Part shown: positions 13,101-23,855 of the stretch, one piece after another
Position numbering within the stretch: position 1 is the first letter of the stretch
How the letters are laid out: each line of letters begins with the position of its first letter
Assembly (NCBI GenBank): GCA_009602735.1
Contig: WELA01007774.1
Coordinates: forward strand, 577,279-641,278
DNA: 64,000 bases
Origin: Mesotaenium endlicherianum
Lineage: Eukaryota; Streptophyta; Zygnematophyceae; Zygnematales; Mesotaeniaceae
Direction: 5' to 3'
Program-made: the position numbers and the translations under genes
Notes under the pieces: model-generated
What the model saw: only the letters and a program-made list of their open reading frames with translations
Database searches by the model: none
What the model was told of the DNA's origin: nothing

Positions 13101-13706
13101 GATGCTCAAGCAAGAATGGCAAACAGGTCCAGAAGAGAAATTACGTACAGAGCGGGTGACAACGTGTTACTATCATCCAAGAATATTTCCCCGAACAACA
13201 GGCCTGGTGGCAGCAAGTTCTCTCCCAAGTATTTGGGACCCTTCAAGATTATCCAGCAAGTCAACCCCGTTGCTTTCAAGCTAGAACTTCCCCAGACTAT
13301 GCACATCGACCCCGTATTCCACGCTTCCCTCTTCAAGCCATATGTGCAACCCGACAACAAGTTCCCAGGACATGTGACAACCCCACCAGCCCCAACAATA
13401 GTGGATGATCATTTGGAGTACGAAGTGGAAGACATAGTGGCTATGAGAAATTTCAGGAGACAGCAGCAATACTTCATCAAGTGGAAAGGATATCCAGAGT
13501 CGGAGAATAGTTGGGTGGCGGCGCACTACCTTGACAAAGTTCAGAGAAAGTTGAAGCGCTTCCATACCGCCAACCCCCATCTTGGACCAGCCCCAAGTCT
13601 CTCTACTAGAAGCCCGAAGACTTCAGGGAGGCAGCCTGCCACCATCAAGAAGCAGCAGAAGACCCCTTGGAGGCAGCCTGCAAGAACAAGAAAGAGGAAT
13701 AATTGA
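10041..13706 (+). CDS. pol: Element A pol: protease, reverse transcriptase, RNase H, integrase, chromodomain
   Basis: One open frame of 1221 codons. In order: aspartic protease (ILVDSGAQG near residue 74), RT (CVDYRALNK, then FIDDILIYS near 429), RNase H ([18 protein letters not shown]), the integrase HHCC zinc-binding region near 757-795 and the integrase core with SDRDPRFTS and [15 protein letters not shown]-terminal chromodomain near 1125-1180 ([25 protein letters not shown]) marks a chromovirus and is thought to steer integration to chromatin with particular histone marks. The frame begins inside gag, so the printed start is the open-frame start and not necessarily the true N terminus. 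The exact chromovirus clade would need a tree. Confidence 0.95.
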   Translation: MLLLQGKGPSCTLMPQKVVKKRTAPVGQEPTTPRPTSREDNKPSEVETPVEDDVPAPMSLRGYLGGEKVHILVDSGAQGNFIAADFATKHGITMRTLDHDEEIMMPDGFSYTTPSKKTYPLALSIKSFKDRVVFSPMQLGKYDVILGTPWLTKHNPQVDWRTGTIKIKNDITSRICILRAIQNIQTQDIEKPTHEILLSALQLKRLVRKGHELLLVLITPKDIEKDIESQEGSPIPQEIQEVLEDYKDVFSSELPKGLPPKRFVDHKIELEPGSKPISRPTFKMSYTELDEVKKQIKELLEHGFIRPSKSPFGAPVLFVKKKDGTLRMCVDYRALNKITIKNRYPLPRMDELMDRLVGAKYFTKIDLRSGYHQIRIAEPDIEKTAFRTRYGHFEFMVLPFGLTNAPATFMTMMNTIFQPMLDRFVVVFIDDILIYSKTLEEHARHLKEVLEVLKQNKLFAKESKCEFAKQEVEFLGLHVTADGIKIDPKKTTVVEEWPTPTTKKELQSFLGFANWYRKFIQGFSHIAAPLTDLLKKDRLYTWTEKEEEAFQELKRRLTTSPVLTLPSPNPDWPFHVITDASSYAIGAILLQDQGKGLQPIAYESRKLNPAEQNYTTTEREALAIVHALKVWRCYVEGRKVLVTTDHEALKHLQTQPYLSRRQARWSGYLQQYNITIQYQPGKTNPADPLSRLQLNAVMVSLKTDLEARFSAAYERDPYYKNGEAALDPCKKQEGNYWVRQDTGQRCVPNDLDLRLLLLREAHDNPLGGHFGILRTTGVLARTYCWPGMSKQVKEYCRSCDTCQRIKPSSQKAGGLLQPLPIPERQWTDISMDLIVDLPVTPRGHNAILTVVDRLTKMAHFIPTTTKATAPQLARLIFDNIFRLHGLPSRIVSDRDPRFTSHFWKNLFKNLGTSLDMSIAYHPQSNGQTERINRTLKTSLKAYVSTLEHDWDMYLTPLEFAYNNTTQASTQESPFFLNYGFHPTTPLSFTVGHDEVLAATDFLETLEAALAAAKKALQHAQDAQARMANRSRREITYRAGDNVLLSSKNISPNNRPGGSKFSPKYLGPFKIIQQVNPVAFKLELPQTMHIDPVFHASLFKPYVQPDNKFPGHVTTPPAPTIVDDHLEYEVEDIVAMRNFRRQQQYFIKWKGYPESENSWVAAHYLDKVQRKLKRFHTANPHLGPAPSLSTRSPKTSGRQPATIKKQQKTPWRQPARTRKRNN

Positions 13707-13709
13707 CAT

Positions 13710-14475
13710 TAGACACTCTTCTCTTCTCACAGTTTCTGGACAAAAAACTAAAACTGCTACTGGTGATAGGTCTTTGCTGAATAAATTCTGAAAATTTATC
13801 TGGCTGTAGTCCATGAGTAGCCGGTCATTTACAGTCCAAGTTTGCTCAATTTGGAGCACTGGTGAGAGAGATATGATGCTCTAAGTAGAAGGGGGTCAGG
13901 CTGCTGGCATTGTTAGGGCAGAATATGCCTTCTCACATTGTGCCCTTCCCTGAACTTGGAATGCTTTGAAACTCAAGACTCTGGTAGAACATCGTACAGC
14001 GCCCAGTTTGAGACTTAGTTTGCAGAATTTGGAGAAGCATAGAAGGACTTATGATTCTCAGAATTTTTTACACAGATTTGGAGGAGTGCCTACTCTCTCA
14101 GCTCTCAACGACACTCCAAAAGTTAGAATGCTCTCAAAATTGGTGACCCGGTAGAGTTCTCTGACGCAGTCCGTCCGGCACTCAAATTTTTAGATTTGGA
14201 ATAGTTCTGTGGACGCTATGAATTTTTGAATTAGTGGCAGATTCTGGGCCAACTTGTACAATTTTCTTTATCATCAAGGAGTAGGCTAGCCAATAAGGTC
14301 ACACCACCCACGACCTTGCCTAGTCTACCTTACATGTGTAGCACCTGACTTGGCGCCTTGGACTAATCCCCTTTACATGTGTGGCATCTGACTTGAAGAT
14401 GTGGACTAGTCTGCTCCACATGTGTAAGACCTGACTTGACGCGCCGAGACGTCGCTTTTTCTGGCGGGGGGGTAA
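13710..14475 (+). other. Element A 3' internal untranslated stretch
   Basis: About 770 bp lie between the end of pol and the 3' LTR. There is no coding signal. A twice-repeated segment near 14330-14440 (ACATGTGT...CTGACTTG...GACTAGTC-like) precedes the polypurine tract. Confidence 0.6.
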
Positions 14476-14978
14476 TGTAGTGATTTGAGTTATTATATAT
14501 TAGTTTGCATATATTTGAATATTTTCAAATATATTTGGAGTAGTATTGTGTGGATTCAAGTGTGAATAGGTACTCTAGTGACTTGGTTCATGTCCTTTGA
14601 ACCTTCTAAGGCATTTTCAAAGTTAGAGGAAAGACCTAGAAAAACTCCACGTGGCAAAAGTCAAATGTGCCATTTTTAGGTTAAAAGGACATGTGTACAT
14701 TATTCTAGAAAGAGATGGCAAGTTTTGGGATGTGTTGGGTGCCAACACATCAACAAACACCTTCCTAGAAATTCCTTATTTAGCAAGTACATAAACAAGA
14801 GCTAGAACATAGAAAGACATTCCAGAATCACTCTTGTACTTGCTAAAATCCAGAAATATATTAACTTTCAAGAAGCCATCTCTCTTTCAAGAAGCTACCA
14901 CTTGTGTTCAAAGACCCTTGTCTTGAATAGATAAAGTATTATATTTCACTAAGTACTTCATCTATCTGTTTCACTACA
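14476..14978 (+). repeat. 3' LTR of element A
   Basis: This 503-bp repeat matches the 5' LTR at about 96% of positions and is preceded by a GGCGGGGGGG polypurine tract. It is followed by the second copy of ACCTG. Confidence 0.95.
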
Positions 14979-15430
14979 ACCTGGATCCCATGGACTGTCC
15001 TCTACCCCTGTCAGCTGGCCTCCAAAACACCCCTGCTTCCACTAAGGAAGGACCCCTGGGGGACTGCAACAAAACTCCTGTTCTTTCCTTAGCATCCTGT
15101 GTGCTGACCCTCACATAAATAGGGAGTCACATAGGATGTTGGCACACATTGGCAAGAGGAACATTGCCATGGTTGGAGGGGGTTGCTGCCACTCCCCTGG
15201 CCACTTTTCGGGCTGCCCTCCTGGCTATCCTGTCATCAGGAAACCGACGTGTAGGTCAACTGCCCAGAACAGTATGCTCCTCCTCCTCGGAAACTTGAGT
15301 TTGAGGGCTATATGGTCTGTGTGGAGGTGAAGTGGGCTCCACTATTGGTGTCACCACCCATCCACCTCGCCTCCCTAGAGATGGTACCTTCTCAGCTATC
15401 TCTTGTGCCTGTGCTCTTCCAGGAGTGGAG

Positions 15431-15553
15431 TGTAACTATCCGCCGCGTGGCCGGATGCGGCGGGTGCGACCAAAAGTGTTGGTTTAAATTGTATAAGTAC
15501 AATTGGCGCGCGATCTAAGTACCTCAAATTACCTTTTTGTTCGTATTGCTACA
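15431..15553 (+). mobile_element. Solo LTR of the TRIM family, inserted in element E
   Basis: A 123-bp copy of the LTR seen in the complete TRIM at 62705-63173, from TGTAACTATCCGCCGCG to ATTGCTACA. Flanks TGGAG and TGAAG agree at 4 of 5 bases, a decayed target duplication. No internal region is present, as expected after LTR-LTR recombination. Confidence 0.85.
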
Positions 15554-16104
15554 TGAAGGCTTCTCCTAGTATCTGTTCCTGTTCCTATTCTTGTTCCTCC
15601 TCCTCTTCATCCTCCTCCTCTAGGAGGGTTGGGGTGGCATCCGCCATGTCATCTAACTCCTTAGCAGTTCTAGAGTAGTCAAATCATTGCCCCCTTTTAG
15701 ATTTCTTTGAGAGTTGCTGAGCCCTCAACTTGCTGAGCCCTCAACTTGCTGAGCTCTATTTGCCCTTCATTCTTTGTCCATTTGACAAAGGCATGCTTGC
15801 CCTTAGAGAAATAATCTCGCCCCCGCTTCCTGTACTTCTTCATCCGGGGGCTCATGTTGGAGAGACAATGGTCAAGCTTGGGATCCCAAGGGGCAATATG
15901 AGGAGGTAGGATGAGGAATCTATCCAAATCATAATGGAAATTGTTGGGGTGGGCTGGCTCGCACTCCTGCTTCTCGTTCGTGATGGTCATCCATCTCCAG
16001 TCTGTGGGGTGTTGGTAGTATCGCTGTCCATGCTCGATCTTGATCAGTGCGCAATGGAACGAGTGGGAGGCAAACATCTGATGGCCTGTCTCCCTGGCCA
16101 AATA

Positions 16105-17839
16105 CACTCTGAAATCGGTTTGGCAAAAAACAGAAATTAACTTCCAAAAAGGCCCCAGGAATTGGATCTACGCCCATCTTCGCCAAGGCGTAGATGGATT
16201 CTTCTACGCTACGTGAGGAGAATGGAGACCATGATCTCCAAAACAGCAGGCAAAAATGGTATATCTACTCCGAGAGGCGAAGATTGTGACCGGAAACGTT
16301 TCTTTGCCTACAAACGAAGGAAGATTTCTTCAGTTTGAAGACGCATAAAACTTCTTCGCCTCATGCAAAGTTCACCACGCAATTTTGGGCTAAGTATGAC
16401 AACCATAACCAAACCAAGGATTGAAATGGCCGCGGACGCTAACCTCTGATTGGTCGCAGTTAAGCTCAAGTGTGCCCATAACGTTAACGCTCCTCTGCAC
16501 AACTTCTTTTTCCGGTTCTTCCTCCTCATCTTTTCGCAAGTACACACCCTCACAAAATTCATGGAGTATCTTAGACTCTTCGCAAAAGTGTTCTCTCACA
16601 AAATACTCTAATAACCTTTGTTTACGCTTGTCATAGACGAAGTACACTTCGTACACACAGCCCTCCTTTTTCCCCACCACCCGCTTCTTCACCACCCCCT
16701 CTATCAACACCTCGTCCCAATAAGCATCAAACTTCTCTTTCGCCCATGCAATACCGAAGTGAGCAGCGAGAACCAAAAATTTAGCATCTAAAAGTGCGTC
16801 TAACGAACATTCAGAGGCATCCATGGCGGACGAAAGCTTGCAAAGAAGAAGGCTGTTAGTCTTCTTTTTGGTTCGTTTTCTTCATCGAAACTAAAATCAG
16901 CACCGTACGATAATGTCAACAATTTGTACGCGTTTTGTTGCTTGTACCTGCAGATTTGATTGTGGACACTTGGCGATATAGCCCATCGTCTAAGACTAAT
17001 TTTGATTTAAAAAAAGAAGTATTAAGAAAGATATAGAGGTCGCAAGGGGAGCAAGTAGATGCATCAGAATTTGTGAGTTGCATCATATTCATGACGCTCC
17101 GTGCCATCTAGCGTTAATCATGTTTCATCCTACCATCTGTGGTCCGTTTTGAAATGACTTCCAAACGGGTGAAAAGAAAAAATTATCTCCCGCTCCTCGT
17201 GGGTACGCCCTTCGGGGTAAGCTCCAGGGGGTTTGAACCTAACGGGTTCTAGCCTCTGTGAGGCTGGCGGGTTTGTAAGATGGCCTTTCCTAGGCACTTC
17301 CCAGTACGAATCCACTCCCACATGCTTAACATTTGCACATGCAATTTGTATTGTCACGTGTTATCCAGATTTTGGGTCGGTTGAAGCGTGCTGGCGCGGC
17401 TAGGACCGCCAATCAACACAAAGTCAAAATTGGATTTAGCTTGTCAGACTGCCGACAGCAAGAACGACTTTCAATATCAAAAGTCAATATTGCCGGTGGC
17501 GAGAACAACTTTTGTTTGAGAAGTCAATAGTTTCTCGCTTGCGGAAACGGTCGGCAACATTTGACTTTTGGATTTTTGTGCTTTGAGTCAAATGTTCTCA
17601 TTGGCCAGTTATGTCGTCGATGCATGTAGTTGATTGGTCAATCAAAGCGGAGATGTATCGTCTACGTCTTTTTTCGCTTTCAAGCGAAGAAACATCTATG
17701 TTCAGAAGCGGGGGATTCCGTTGAAGTGCATCTACGTTTACTATTTCTCCTTATTACAAAAAAACGTAAATTGGGTAGTTCTACGCCTCTCAATTTGGGT
17801 TTGGAGATCAAAAATCTCCTAGTAACCGATTTCAAAGTG
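16105..17839. mobile_element. DNA transposon (TA target, 17-bp terminal inverted repeats) inserted in ORF3 of element E
   Basis: The ends are CACTCTGAAATCGGTT at 16105 and, on the other strand, CACTTTGAAATCGGTT at 17839, differing at one base. Both are flanked by TA (16103-16104 and 17840-17841). Removing 1735 bp plus one TA restores the reading seen in element C (YNKVERRSWEYLAKETG). A TA duplication suggests the Tc1/mariner-type superfamily, but the 3-bp flanks are not identical and I find no transposase with a DDE/D pattern. It may be non-autonomous and carry a captured gene. A 9-bp hairpin (ATCTACGCC/GGCGTAGAT) lies near 16176-16205, and a 10-bp inverted repeat (ACATTTGACT) lies at 17557-17595. 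Confidence 0.75.
16390..16824 (-). CDS. Hypothetical 144-residue protein inside the DNA transposon
   Basis: An uninterrupted frame starts at an ATG in a strong plant context (GCCATGG). The protein begins MDASECSLDALLDAKFLVLAA and has a central part (WDEVLIEGVVKKRVVGKKEG, YEVYFVYDKRKQRLLEYFV). This alternates charged and beta-branched residues, as small SH3-like barrels of the Tudor/Agenet/chromo kind do. That fold is my inference from pattern only. A Glu-rich stretch (RKDEEEEPEKE) and a Cys/Gly-containing tail follow. It is the only large open frame in the transposon. It could be a captured host fragment or an accessory protein of the transposon; I do not recognise a family. Confidence 0.5.
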   Translation of the reverse strand: MDASECSLDALLDAKFLVLAAHFGIAWAKEKFDAYWDEVLIEGVVKKRVVGKKEGCVYEVYFVYDKRKQRLLEYFVREHFCEESKILHEFCEGVYLRKDEEEEPEKEVVQRSVNVMGTLELNCDQSEVSVRGHFNPWFGYGCHT

Positions 17840-18919
17840 TATTCTTAGCAGCTTCTCTCCACCTCATTGTAGAAAGGACTCAGCATGTAATAGTGCTTGA
17901 CATCCTTGAAGCTGTCTGCCTCCATAGACACCATCCTGATGACCCTGTGACTGCCTGCTATGCCAGGCACCTGGACTGTGGTAGAATTCCCATCCAGAGC
18001 CAGAACTACTGCCTCTTTTTCTGTGTATCCCACCATGTTGGCATAATCTTCGTTGAGGACCAGGTTGTGCTGGTCTCAATATACTTATCTAGGGCCCCTT
18101 TTCCTTCCTTCTAGAGCACTTTTTGTCGAGTGTCCTTGTTGATCTCGTGAGCGACCAGTGAAGCTGCTTTAAGATTATCAAAATTCTGGCCCACCTCAAT
18201 AACCCTGTAAGTGGCCCACTCCTGCCTCCTGGCCTCCTCAGCCTTTCTTAACTTCTCTTCCTCCACTTTCCTGAGTCTTTTTTCTTCAGCAGCATCCTCC
18301 TGTTCTTTCCTCATTCTGGCCTCGTCGACTTTGTCTTGTTCCTTCTTCCTCTGCTCTCCCTATTGTTGACAAGCTCGTTCTTCCTCTCTTCTTAAGAGGG
18401 ATGTCTGGGAAATCTTCTGGCGATGGCGTTCCAGCTCCTTCTGAGCCAGTTCGGCCTTGCGCTTCCTGTCTTCCTTCTGGTTGGTAGGCATCCTGCTCAC
18501 ACACACACACATGTGTTTTAGTGTAATTTGGGGCATAAGTGTATCGAGTAGAGCATGGAGTAAGCGCAATAACCAAAATGTTCCCAAGTATACAACCCAC
18601 ACACACCGGAGGTTACCTGAGTGAAGTTGTGAGTGTAAAGGAGTAGCGATGCAAAATGTGAAGTGAGTAGTGAGGGCAGTCAAGTGTGCAAAATTCCCTA
18701 TGTAAATTCAAGTTTTGCTCGTCTAGGATCTGTCACACTCCCTCCAACTTAAGAGCGAAGTGGACTGCTTATCATTAACTGTCACTTTCGCGTCGCTTTC
18801 TCCTCCATGTAAATGGAGAAAGGACCTCCTGTCATCGTCCCCCGTCAACTGAAATGACAACTAGGGTGATTTGCCAGCAACCCGAAGATAGATTCTATTC
18901 AACACCCCTTTGGCATTGA

Positions 18920-19046
18920 TGTCGTGCGTTAAGAGATTGGGTGCGCCTTGTCGGCATAAGCAACACACAATAGACAAGCAGGCTTTGCTGCAATGAAGCC
19001 TATAATACAAATGGCTATATAGCCAAAAAGGGAGTCAAGCGTCACA
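18920..19046 (-). repeat. 3' terminal segment (T) of element D
   Basis: This 127-bp terminus has near-identical relatives at 60117-60243 and, more diverged, at about 49365-49532. In those copies it is joined directly to segment U. Here a run of eight C (G8 on the coding strand), typical of a polypurine tract, separates it from pol. Confidence 0.75.
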
Positions 19047-19472
19047 TGTTTTAATTCCCCCCCCAGCTCTCAGCCTCCAGCTGATGGGCTGTGTGCGCTG
19101 CCTAAGGCTAGCTCAGTGCAGTCTCTGCAGAACCAGTCTTCAACTGGCACGCGGGCCAGCGGTGGGTCGAGGCAGCCGGTGTGGAAGCCGAGGTTGCAGC
19201 TGTCGCAAAGCAGCATCTTGGCCTCCTGGCCAGTGCTGTGACAGATCTGGCACGCCCAGTCCTTGGGCGGCCGCGCGTCACGGGGACGGACCTACAAGTC
19301 CAGGTTAGGAGGGTGGCACGGCCCACAGTTCTTCGTGTGGTCCTTGTGAAGACGGCCATCTGCGCCTTCCAGCTCCAGGACGCCTGACGCCAAGGCACGC
19401 TTGACGCGCAGGATGACCGGCGAGCTGCTAGTGTCGAGGGTGTTCTTCGTCTGGCGTCGCAGGTACACGAAG

Positions 19473-20276
19473 TCACCTGCGGAAAACTGCAACACCCGCG
19501 GATGATAGGCTCCTCCACGAGTCATGGCGTACCTCAGTGTGTCGTGCGATGCTGAGGTTATCCATGGCCATGGGCATCAAGCGCCGAAAGAGCTGAGCAC
19601 GTTGCCCGATAAGAGCACTCCATGTCTCGGGACTGTCCAAGTCCAAGACGTTCTCGGCCACAGTTTTGGCTGCTGCAGGCAGGATGGGTTGTCGGCCGTA
19701 GAGAAGGAAGTAGGGAGAGAGCGAGGCCAGGGAGGCCTGCTTACTAAACCTGTACCCCATCGCCAGCCAAGGGAGGGCGTCGTCCCAGTGGGTACGGTCG
19801 TGGGCAAGGCAGTACTTCCGCAATCCTAGCTTGACGGTCTGCACCATGCGCTCGGCGAGGCCGTCAGCCTGAGGATGATCGCGGGAGGTGGTTCGGTGGT
19901 CGATCATAGAGCGCTCCAGCAGCTTCTGAAAGCTGCCCTGGAACTCCTTGCCCTGGTCGGTCAGCACCTCAGCGCAGCCGCCAAAACGGCTAAGGACCTG
20001 ATTGAGGAAGGCCTGAGCGATCCCCTCACTGGCCTTGCTGGGCAAGGGCACGAGCTCGATCCACTTGGACATGTGCTCAATCATCACCAAGACGTAGAGG
20101 TTGCCCTGGCGAGACTTGGGCAGCTCTCCAGCCAAGTCAAGCGACCACCTGTAGAACAGCCCCTGAATAGGAAGGGGGCTGAGGGCAACGGTGCGCGCTG
20201 TGAAGCTCGAGCGCACACGGTCGCAGAGAGTGCAACTGCTGACGACAGCGGCGACGACCTTAGTCATGCCGTGCAA
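19473..20276 (-). pseudogene. Element D integrase region
   Basis: Shows a zinc-binding tail (CTLCDRVR), the catalytic-core context WSLDLAGELPKSRQGN, EVLTDQGKEFQGSF and HPQADGLAERMVQTVK, followed by a Ty3-type C-terminal stretch (RGGAYHPRVLQFSAGDFVYL). It belongs to the DDE retroviral integrase superfamily. No chromodomain follows. Confidence 0.85.
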
Positions 20277-20288
20277 CCAGTACTCGGC

Positions 20289-22304
20289 CTAAAGAAGACT
20301 GAGGGTGCGCTTGACACCGAAGTGCCCGAGGGACTTGTGCACTCGGCGCACCAGCTGACTGCGTATGGCAGGCTTGGGGACCACCAGGACGGAGCCGTCC
20401 GCCATCACGCGCCGCACGCGCCCCTTCATGAAAATGAAGTCGCGGCTGCGTCTGAGGATGCGGTCGCGCTCGCGTGCGTTGACATCGGGTGCCAAATCCT
20501 TGGCCGTGACGTACTGCAGCACTAGGGCGTTGTCCCACACGTCCTCGGGACCGCGCTGCCAGCTGTCCTGGTCCTCTGCCGCTGCCAAGGCCAATCGCCG
20601 AGTGGTGACGGTGACCATGTCCAGGCTAGTGAGCCTTGCGGGCCGCACATCGCCGTCCACGGTGAAGGCCAGGAAGGCCGCCGCGTGCCAAGCCACCGGC
20701 TCATCCTCATCGTGGCGGGCCACAATGAGATCCCTCGAGGAGGGCAGCGGGTTACGGCTGAGACCGTCAGTGTCCAGGTTGGTCGAGCCTGGACGGTGGT
20801 GCACGTCGAAGGTGTACTCCTGCAAGATAAGCGCCCACCGTGCGTACTTGCCGATCAAGCGCTCTGACGTCATGAGCCACTTAAGTGGCTGATGGTCGGT
20901 GACCAGGCGGAAGCGCGTGCCGTAGAGGTAGTGCTTGAAGTGCACGATCGCCCTGAACGCTGCCAGGCACTCCCCCTCGTAAGAGCCGTAGTTGCCTTCC
21001 GCGCGATTGTTGCTGCGGCTGGCGTAGGCCACCACATGCTCGAAGCCGTCATGCTCCTGCACCAGCACAGCGCCCAGCCCTGCCAGCGACCAGTCGGTGT
21101 GGAGGATGAAGGGCTTCGCGTAGTCAGGACGCCGAAGCACAGGAGCGCTCATCCGCAGCTCCTTGAGCTTATCGAATGCCGCCTGCTGCTCTGGTCCCCA
21201 CACGTAGGCAACGCCCTTGCGGAGCAAGTTGTTGAGCGGCTTGGCTAGCTCGCTGAACCTTGGCACGAAGCGGCGGTAGTAGTTGGCGATGCCGAGGAAG
21301 GCCCGCAGCTGCGAGAGATCTGTAGGAGGTGGGATGCCTGTGATGGCCGAGATCTTTGCCAGCTGGGGTGCCAAGCCGCTGGAGGAGAGCAGGTGGCCAA
21401 GGTACTCCACCTCGCGGGTCCCAAAAGTGCACTTGCCTGGATGGCACTTGAGCCCAGCGGCCTCCAAGCGGTCCAGGACNAAGCGATCCAGGACGGCAGC
21501 GATGTGCACCACGTGCTCCTCAAACGTCTGACTGAAGACGAGCACGTCATCGATGTAGCATCGGGCAAAGGACAGCCCGACCAGCTCCTTATCCATCACC
21601 CTCTCAAAGGTAACTGGCGCGTTCTTCAACCCGAACGGCATCACCACCCACTCGTAGAGTCGCTGTGCTCCCCAGAACGCCGTCTTGTGCTGGTCCTCCT
21701 CGGCGATGGGAATCTGGTTGAAGCCCTGACGCAGATCCAGCACTGAGAACCAAGTGCACGTGCCAATGTCGTCAAAGATCTCGTCAGGCGTCGGCATAGG
21801 ATATTTGTCCTGCTCGGTGACCTCGTTCAGCCTACGATAGTCACCGCACATCCTCTTCTCGGACCAGTTGCCCGAGGCATCCTTCTTGGCTGGCATGACC
21901 GTGGGTGCGGCATAGCAAGAGGAGGACTCCCGAATGAGCCGGCTGTCCTCCAGCTTGCCTGTCTGCGCGCTGATCAAGCCATTCTCGAAGTGGCTGTAGC
22001 TATAACGCTTCAGGAAAATGGGCTCCTGCGACGTGAGAGTAATCCGCATAGGGTCCCCCCTATAGCGCCCGAGATCGTGCATGCCGCTGGCAAAGCTGGT
22101 GCTGCGCCTCCCGTCCAGCAGTGCCGTCAACTGTGCAGCCTGCGCCTTGGTGAGTGTCCCCCCCAGCTTCCATGTCGGTGGAGCTGGAGGCGTTGCCTGG
22201 CCTGCAACTGGAGTCTCTTGTCTTGCCGCTGGGGTAGACTGTGGTGCTGCAGGTGTCCCCTGCCCTGCAGCGGTTGGTGCTCGGCCTGCCGCGGGTACCT
22301 GCAC
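20289..22304 (-). pseudogene. Element D reverse transcriptase and RNase H
   Basis: Ty3/gypsy RT signatures are present: CGDYRRLNEVTEQDKYPMP, VLDLRQGFNQIPIAEED, MPFGLKNAPVTFERVM and CYIDDVLVFSQ. RNase H follows (ILHTDWSLAGLGAVL, GECLAAFRAI, TDHQPLKWL). The far end carries the start of the integrase zinc region. I treat it as part of the element's pol. Confidence 0.9.
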
Positions 22305-22367
22305 TGTGGCAGCTGCGGCCAGCTGCCTGGCACCGTCTGCCTGCGAGCGAGGAAAAAGAAAAGGTGA

Positions 22368-23798
22368 CTAGGACTCCCTAGGTCGCTCTAAGGACTCCTC
22401 TCTCCGCCGGCCCCCCCCCAGCAAACCAGAGTCCTCCCCGCGCGGCGGTGGGGAGGGGGGACGGGTGCGCGCTGGCGGTGCAGGCCCTGCGCGCTGAGGA
22501 TGCCACGTCGTGCCTGGCGAGGTCTGATCGTCATCGTTAATGGAGTCATCGTCCATATCATCGGCAGGCCAAGGTAGCTCGGGATGCCGGGCTGCGGCGT
22601 AGAGAGGCGCCAAGGCCTGCGTCTGCAGCAGAATCCACGTGAGGACGTTGGCGTCAATCGCCTGCCCCAAGAGGCAAATGCGGTTCACCTTAGTGGGACC
22701 GCCCACCTGCGTGAGATGCGGCGGGAAGCCCATGGCACGCTCCATCTTCGCAGGACGCGGCCTGTCAAACATGCCAGTCTCCAGGTCGATGACCATCCCG
22801 CGCTGATCTCCAACGAAGGCGTCGATGTCGTAGCGGCTGACAAAAGTCGGTAGCGCCCGTGTGACGTCATGCAGGACCTCACACTGCGCCATGGAGGGAT
22901 GTGGTAGTGCAGTCACGCGCTGGGCCAGGCGAGGGGCATCGAGGATGGAGTCGACGATGCGTGGGTGACGTGGATGTGCGGCGGCCAGCGCCTCGAGAGT
23001 ACCTGGCATCGCCAGGTTCGTGAAGTATGCGCGGACGCGGTGCGCAAAGGAACCAATCTGGGCAGCGTCAATGAAGCCCTGGCACTCCCAACCGGCGATG
23101 ACGAGGTCAATGGGCCCAAGTCGGGTGACATGCTCGACGGTGATGTCGCGGATGTCCATGGGCCAGTCTGTCTGAGCGCGGCGGAATGCGTGCTCGGGAA
23201 GGAGGTCAGGGAACCGCTTGTGGCCCAACGCCATCTGCCGACGGGCCACCTGCTGGGCCTCAAGATCGGGATCGACGTAGACGTAGCGTCGCACCGGGAT
23301 GCCGGCCTGTAAGGTCGCGAGTAACCTGGTGGCGATGCCGGCGAAGAGCTCGACGAGGACGATGCCGCCAGGCCGCTCGTCTAGAGCGTCTGCGCAGAGA
23401 GGAGTCGGAAGTGGGCGACACCCCATTGCAGGGGTGCCGGGCTGAGCGGGCGGCGAGAAGGTACGCGCGGCGCTGTGCTGATGTGGCGCCATGCGGAGGG
23501 CGGCCACAGCACGGTCTGCGTAGGCACGCGTAAGGCTGGGGATGCGGTAAGTGAGCGGCTGCGGACGCTCCTCCCGTGCGTGGTCCTGGTAGGTGCGCCA
23601 TCGCAGGCGCGCATCCTGCAGGGCAGTAAGAGAGACAGCGCGGGCCTGACGTCGGGCCGAGGCCACGCACAGCTGCTGCCACGTGTCGCGCTGGGCGCGG
23701 TCCGTTTGGTGCGAGGCCGCGTGGGCCAGCTGGTCGAGAACGGGGCGCGGAGTCAAGTAGGGGTGCGGGTCAAAGTAGGCCCGCTGGCGTGCGCGCAT
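22368..23798 (-). pseudogene. DNMT3-like C5-cytosine DNA methyltransferase domain of element D
   Basis: An open stretch of 476 codons lies between the protease/linker and the RT. The class signatures seen, in order, are: motif I ELFAGIATRLL near residue 150 and the following YVYVDPDLEA (SAM binding); the IRDITVEHVTRLGPIDLVIAGWECQGF region near 220-237, whose order and spacing match motif IV with its Cys; AHRVRAYFTN near 257, which parallels the DNMT3 sequence AHRARYFWGN; MERAMGFPPHLTQV near 355, which parallels ERVFGFPVHYTDV; and CLLGQAI near 378 (motif X region). The likeness is to the de novo DNMT3/DRM class rather than DNMT1/CMT. Enzymes of this class transfer a methyl group to cytosine in DNA. 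Whether this copy could act is not claimed; it is part of a fossil element. The N-terminal 140 residues are Arg/Ala/His-rich and unassigned. Confidence 0.82.
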
Positions 23799-23855
23799 GT
23801 CTGCAGAGGGGACTGTGCAGACGGAGCGCTCGGAGCTTTCGACCTCCTGCGGGGA

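Larger units (their letters stand above)
8299..14978 (+). mobile_element. Element A: whole-looking Ty3/gypsy chromovirus inserted in E
   Basis: This is a 6.68-kb plus-strand element. Identical-length LTRs (503 bp each, TG...CA) flank gag and pol. The 5-bp target duplication ACCTG is seen at 8294-8298 and 14979-14983. The primer site TGGTATCGGAGC starts at 8803, just after the left LTR, and fits initiator tRNA-Met. A G-rich polypurine tract lies just left of 14476. The LTRs differ at about 20 of 503 positions (about 4%). With plant-like substitution rates this would mean roughly 1.5-3 million years, but the rate for this lineage is unknown. Both large frames are open, and this is the only retroelement here that looks whole. 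Confidence 0.95.
15560..18683 (-). pseudogene. Element E copy of the family's extra ORF (ORF3), split by a DNA transposon
   Basis: Minus-strand remnants match the extra ORFs of B and C. They include a Lys/Glu/Arg-rich coiled-coil start (RKRKAELAQKELERHRQK), the segment GQNFDNLKAA, MVGYTEKEA, VIRMVSMEADSFKDV and YNEVER. After the inserted DNA transposon come LARETGHQMF, TDWRWMTITN and LPPHIAPWDPKLD. The start codon lies near 18491, just after a CAG. The product is unknown. The copy is a fossil with several breaks. Confidence 0.7.

Noticed and set aside
16105-17839. CACTA (EnSpm) superfamily assignment from the CACT end
   Set aside because: The 3-bp flanks (ATA and TAT) do not match as a CACTA duplication would. 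TA on both sides fits better, so the superfamily is left open.
18920-19046. Segment T as an independent solo LTR next to element D
   Set aside because: T and U share one TTGA duplication across the whole of D, and T+U occur together elsewhere, so T is the end of D.
22081-22371. Open frames on the plus strand across element D (also 19875-20525 and 25948-26922)
   Set aside because: They are antisense shadows of GC-rich coding sequence. The minus strand carries RT, methylase, protease and gag motifs.
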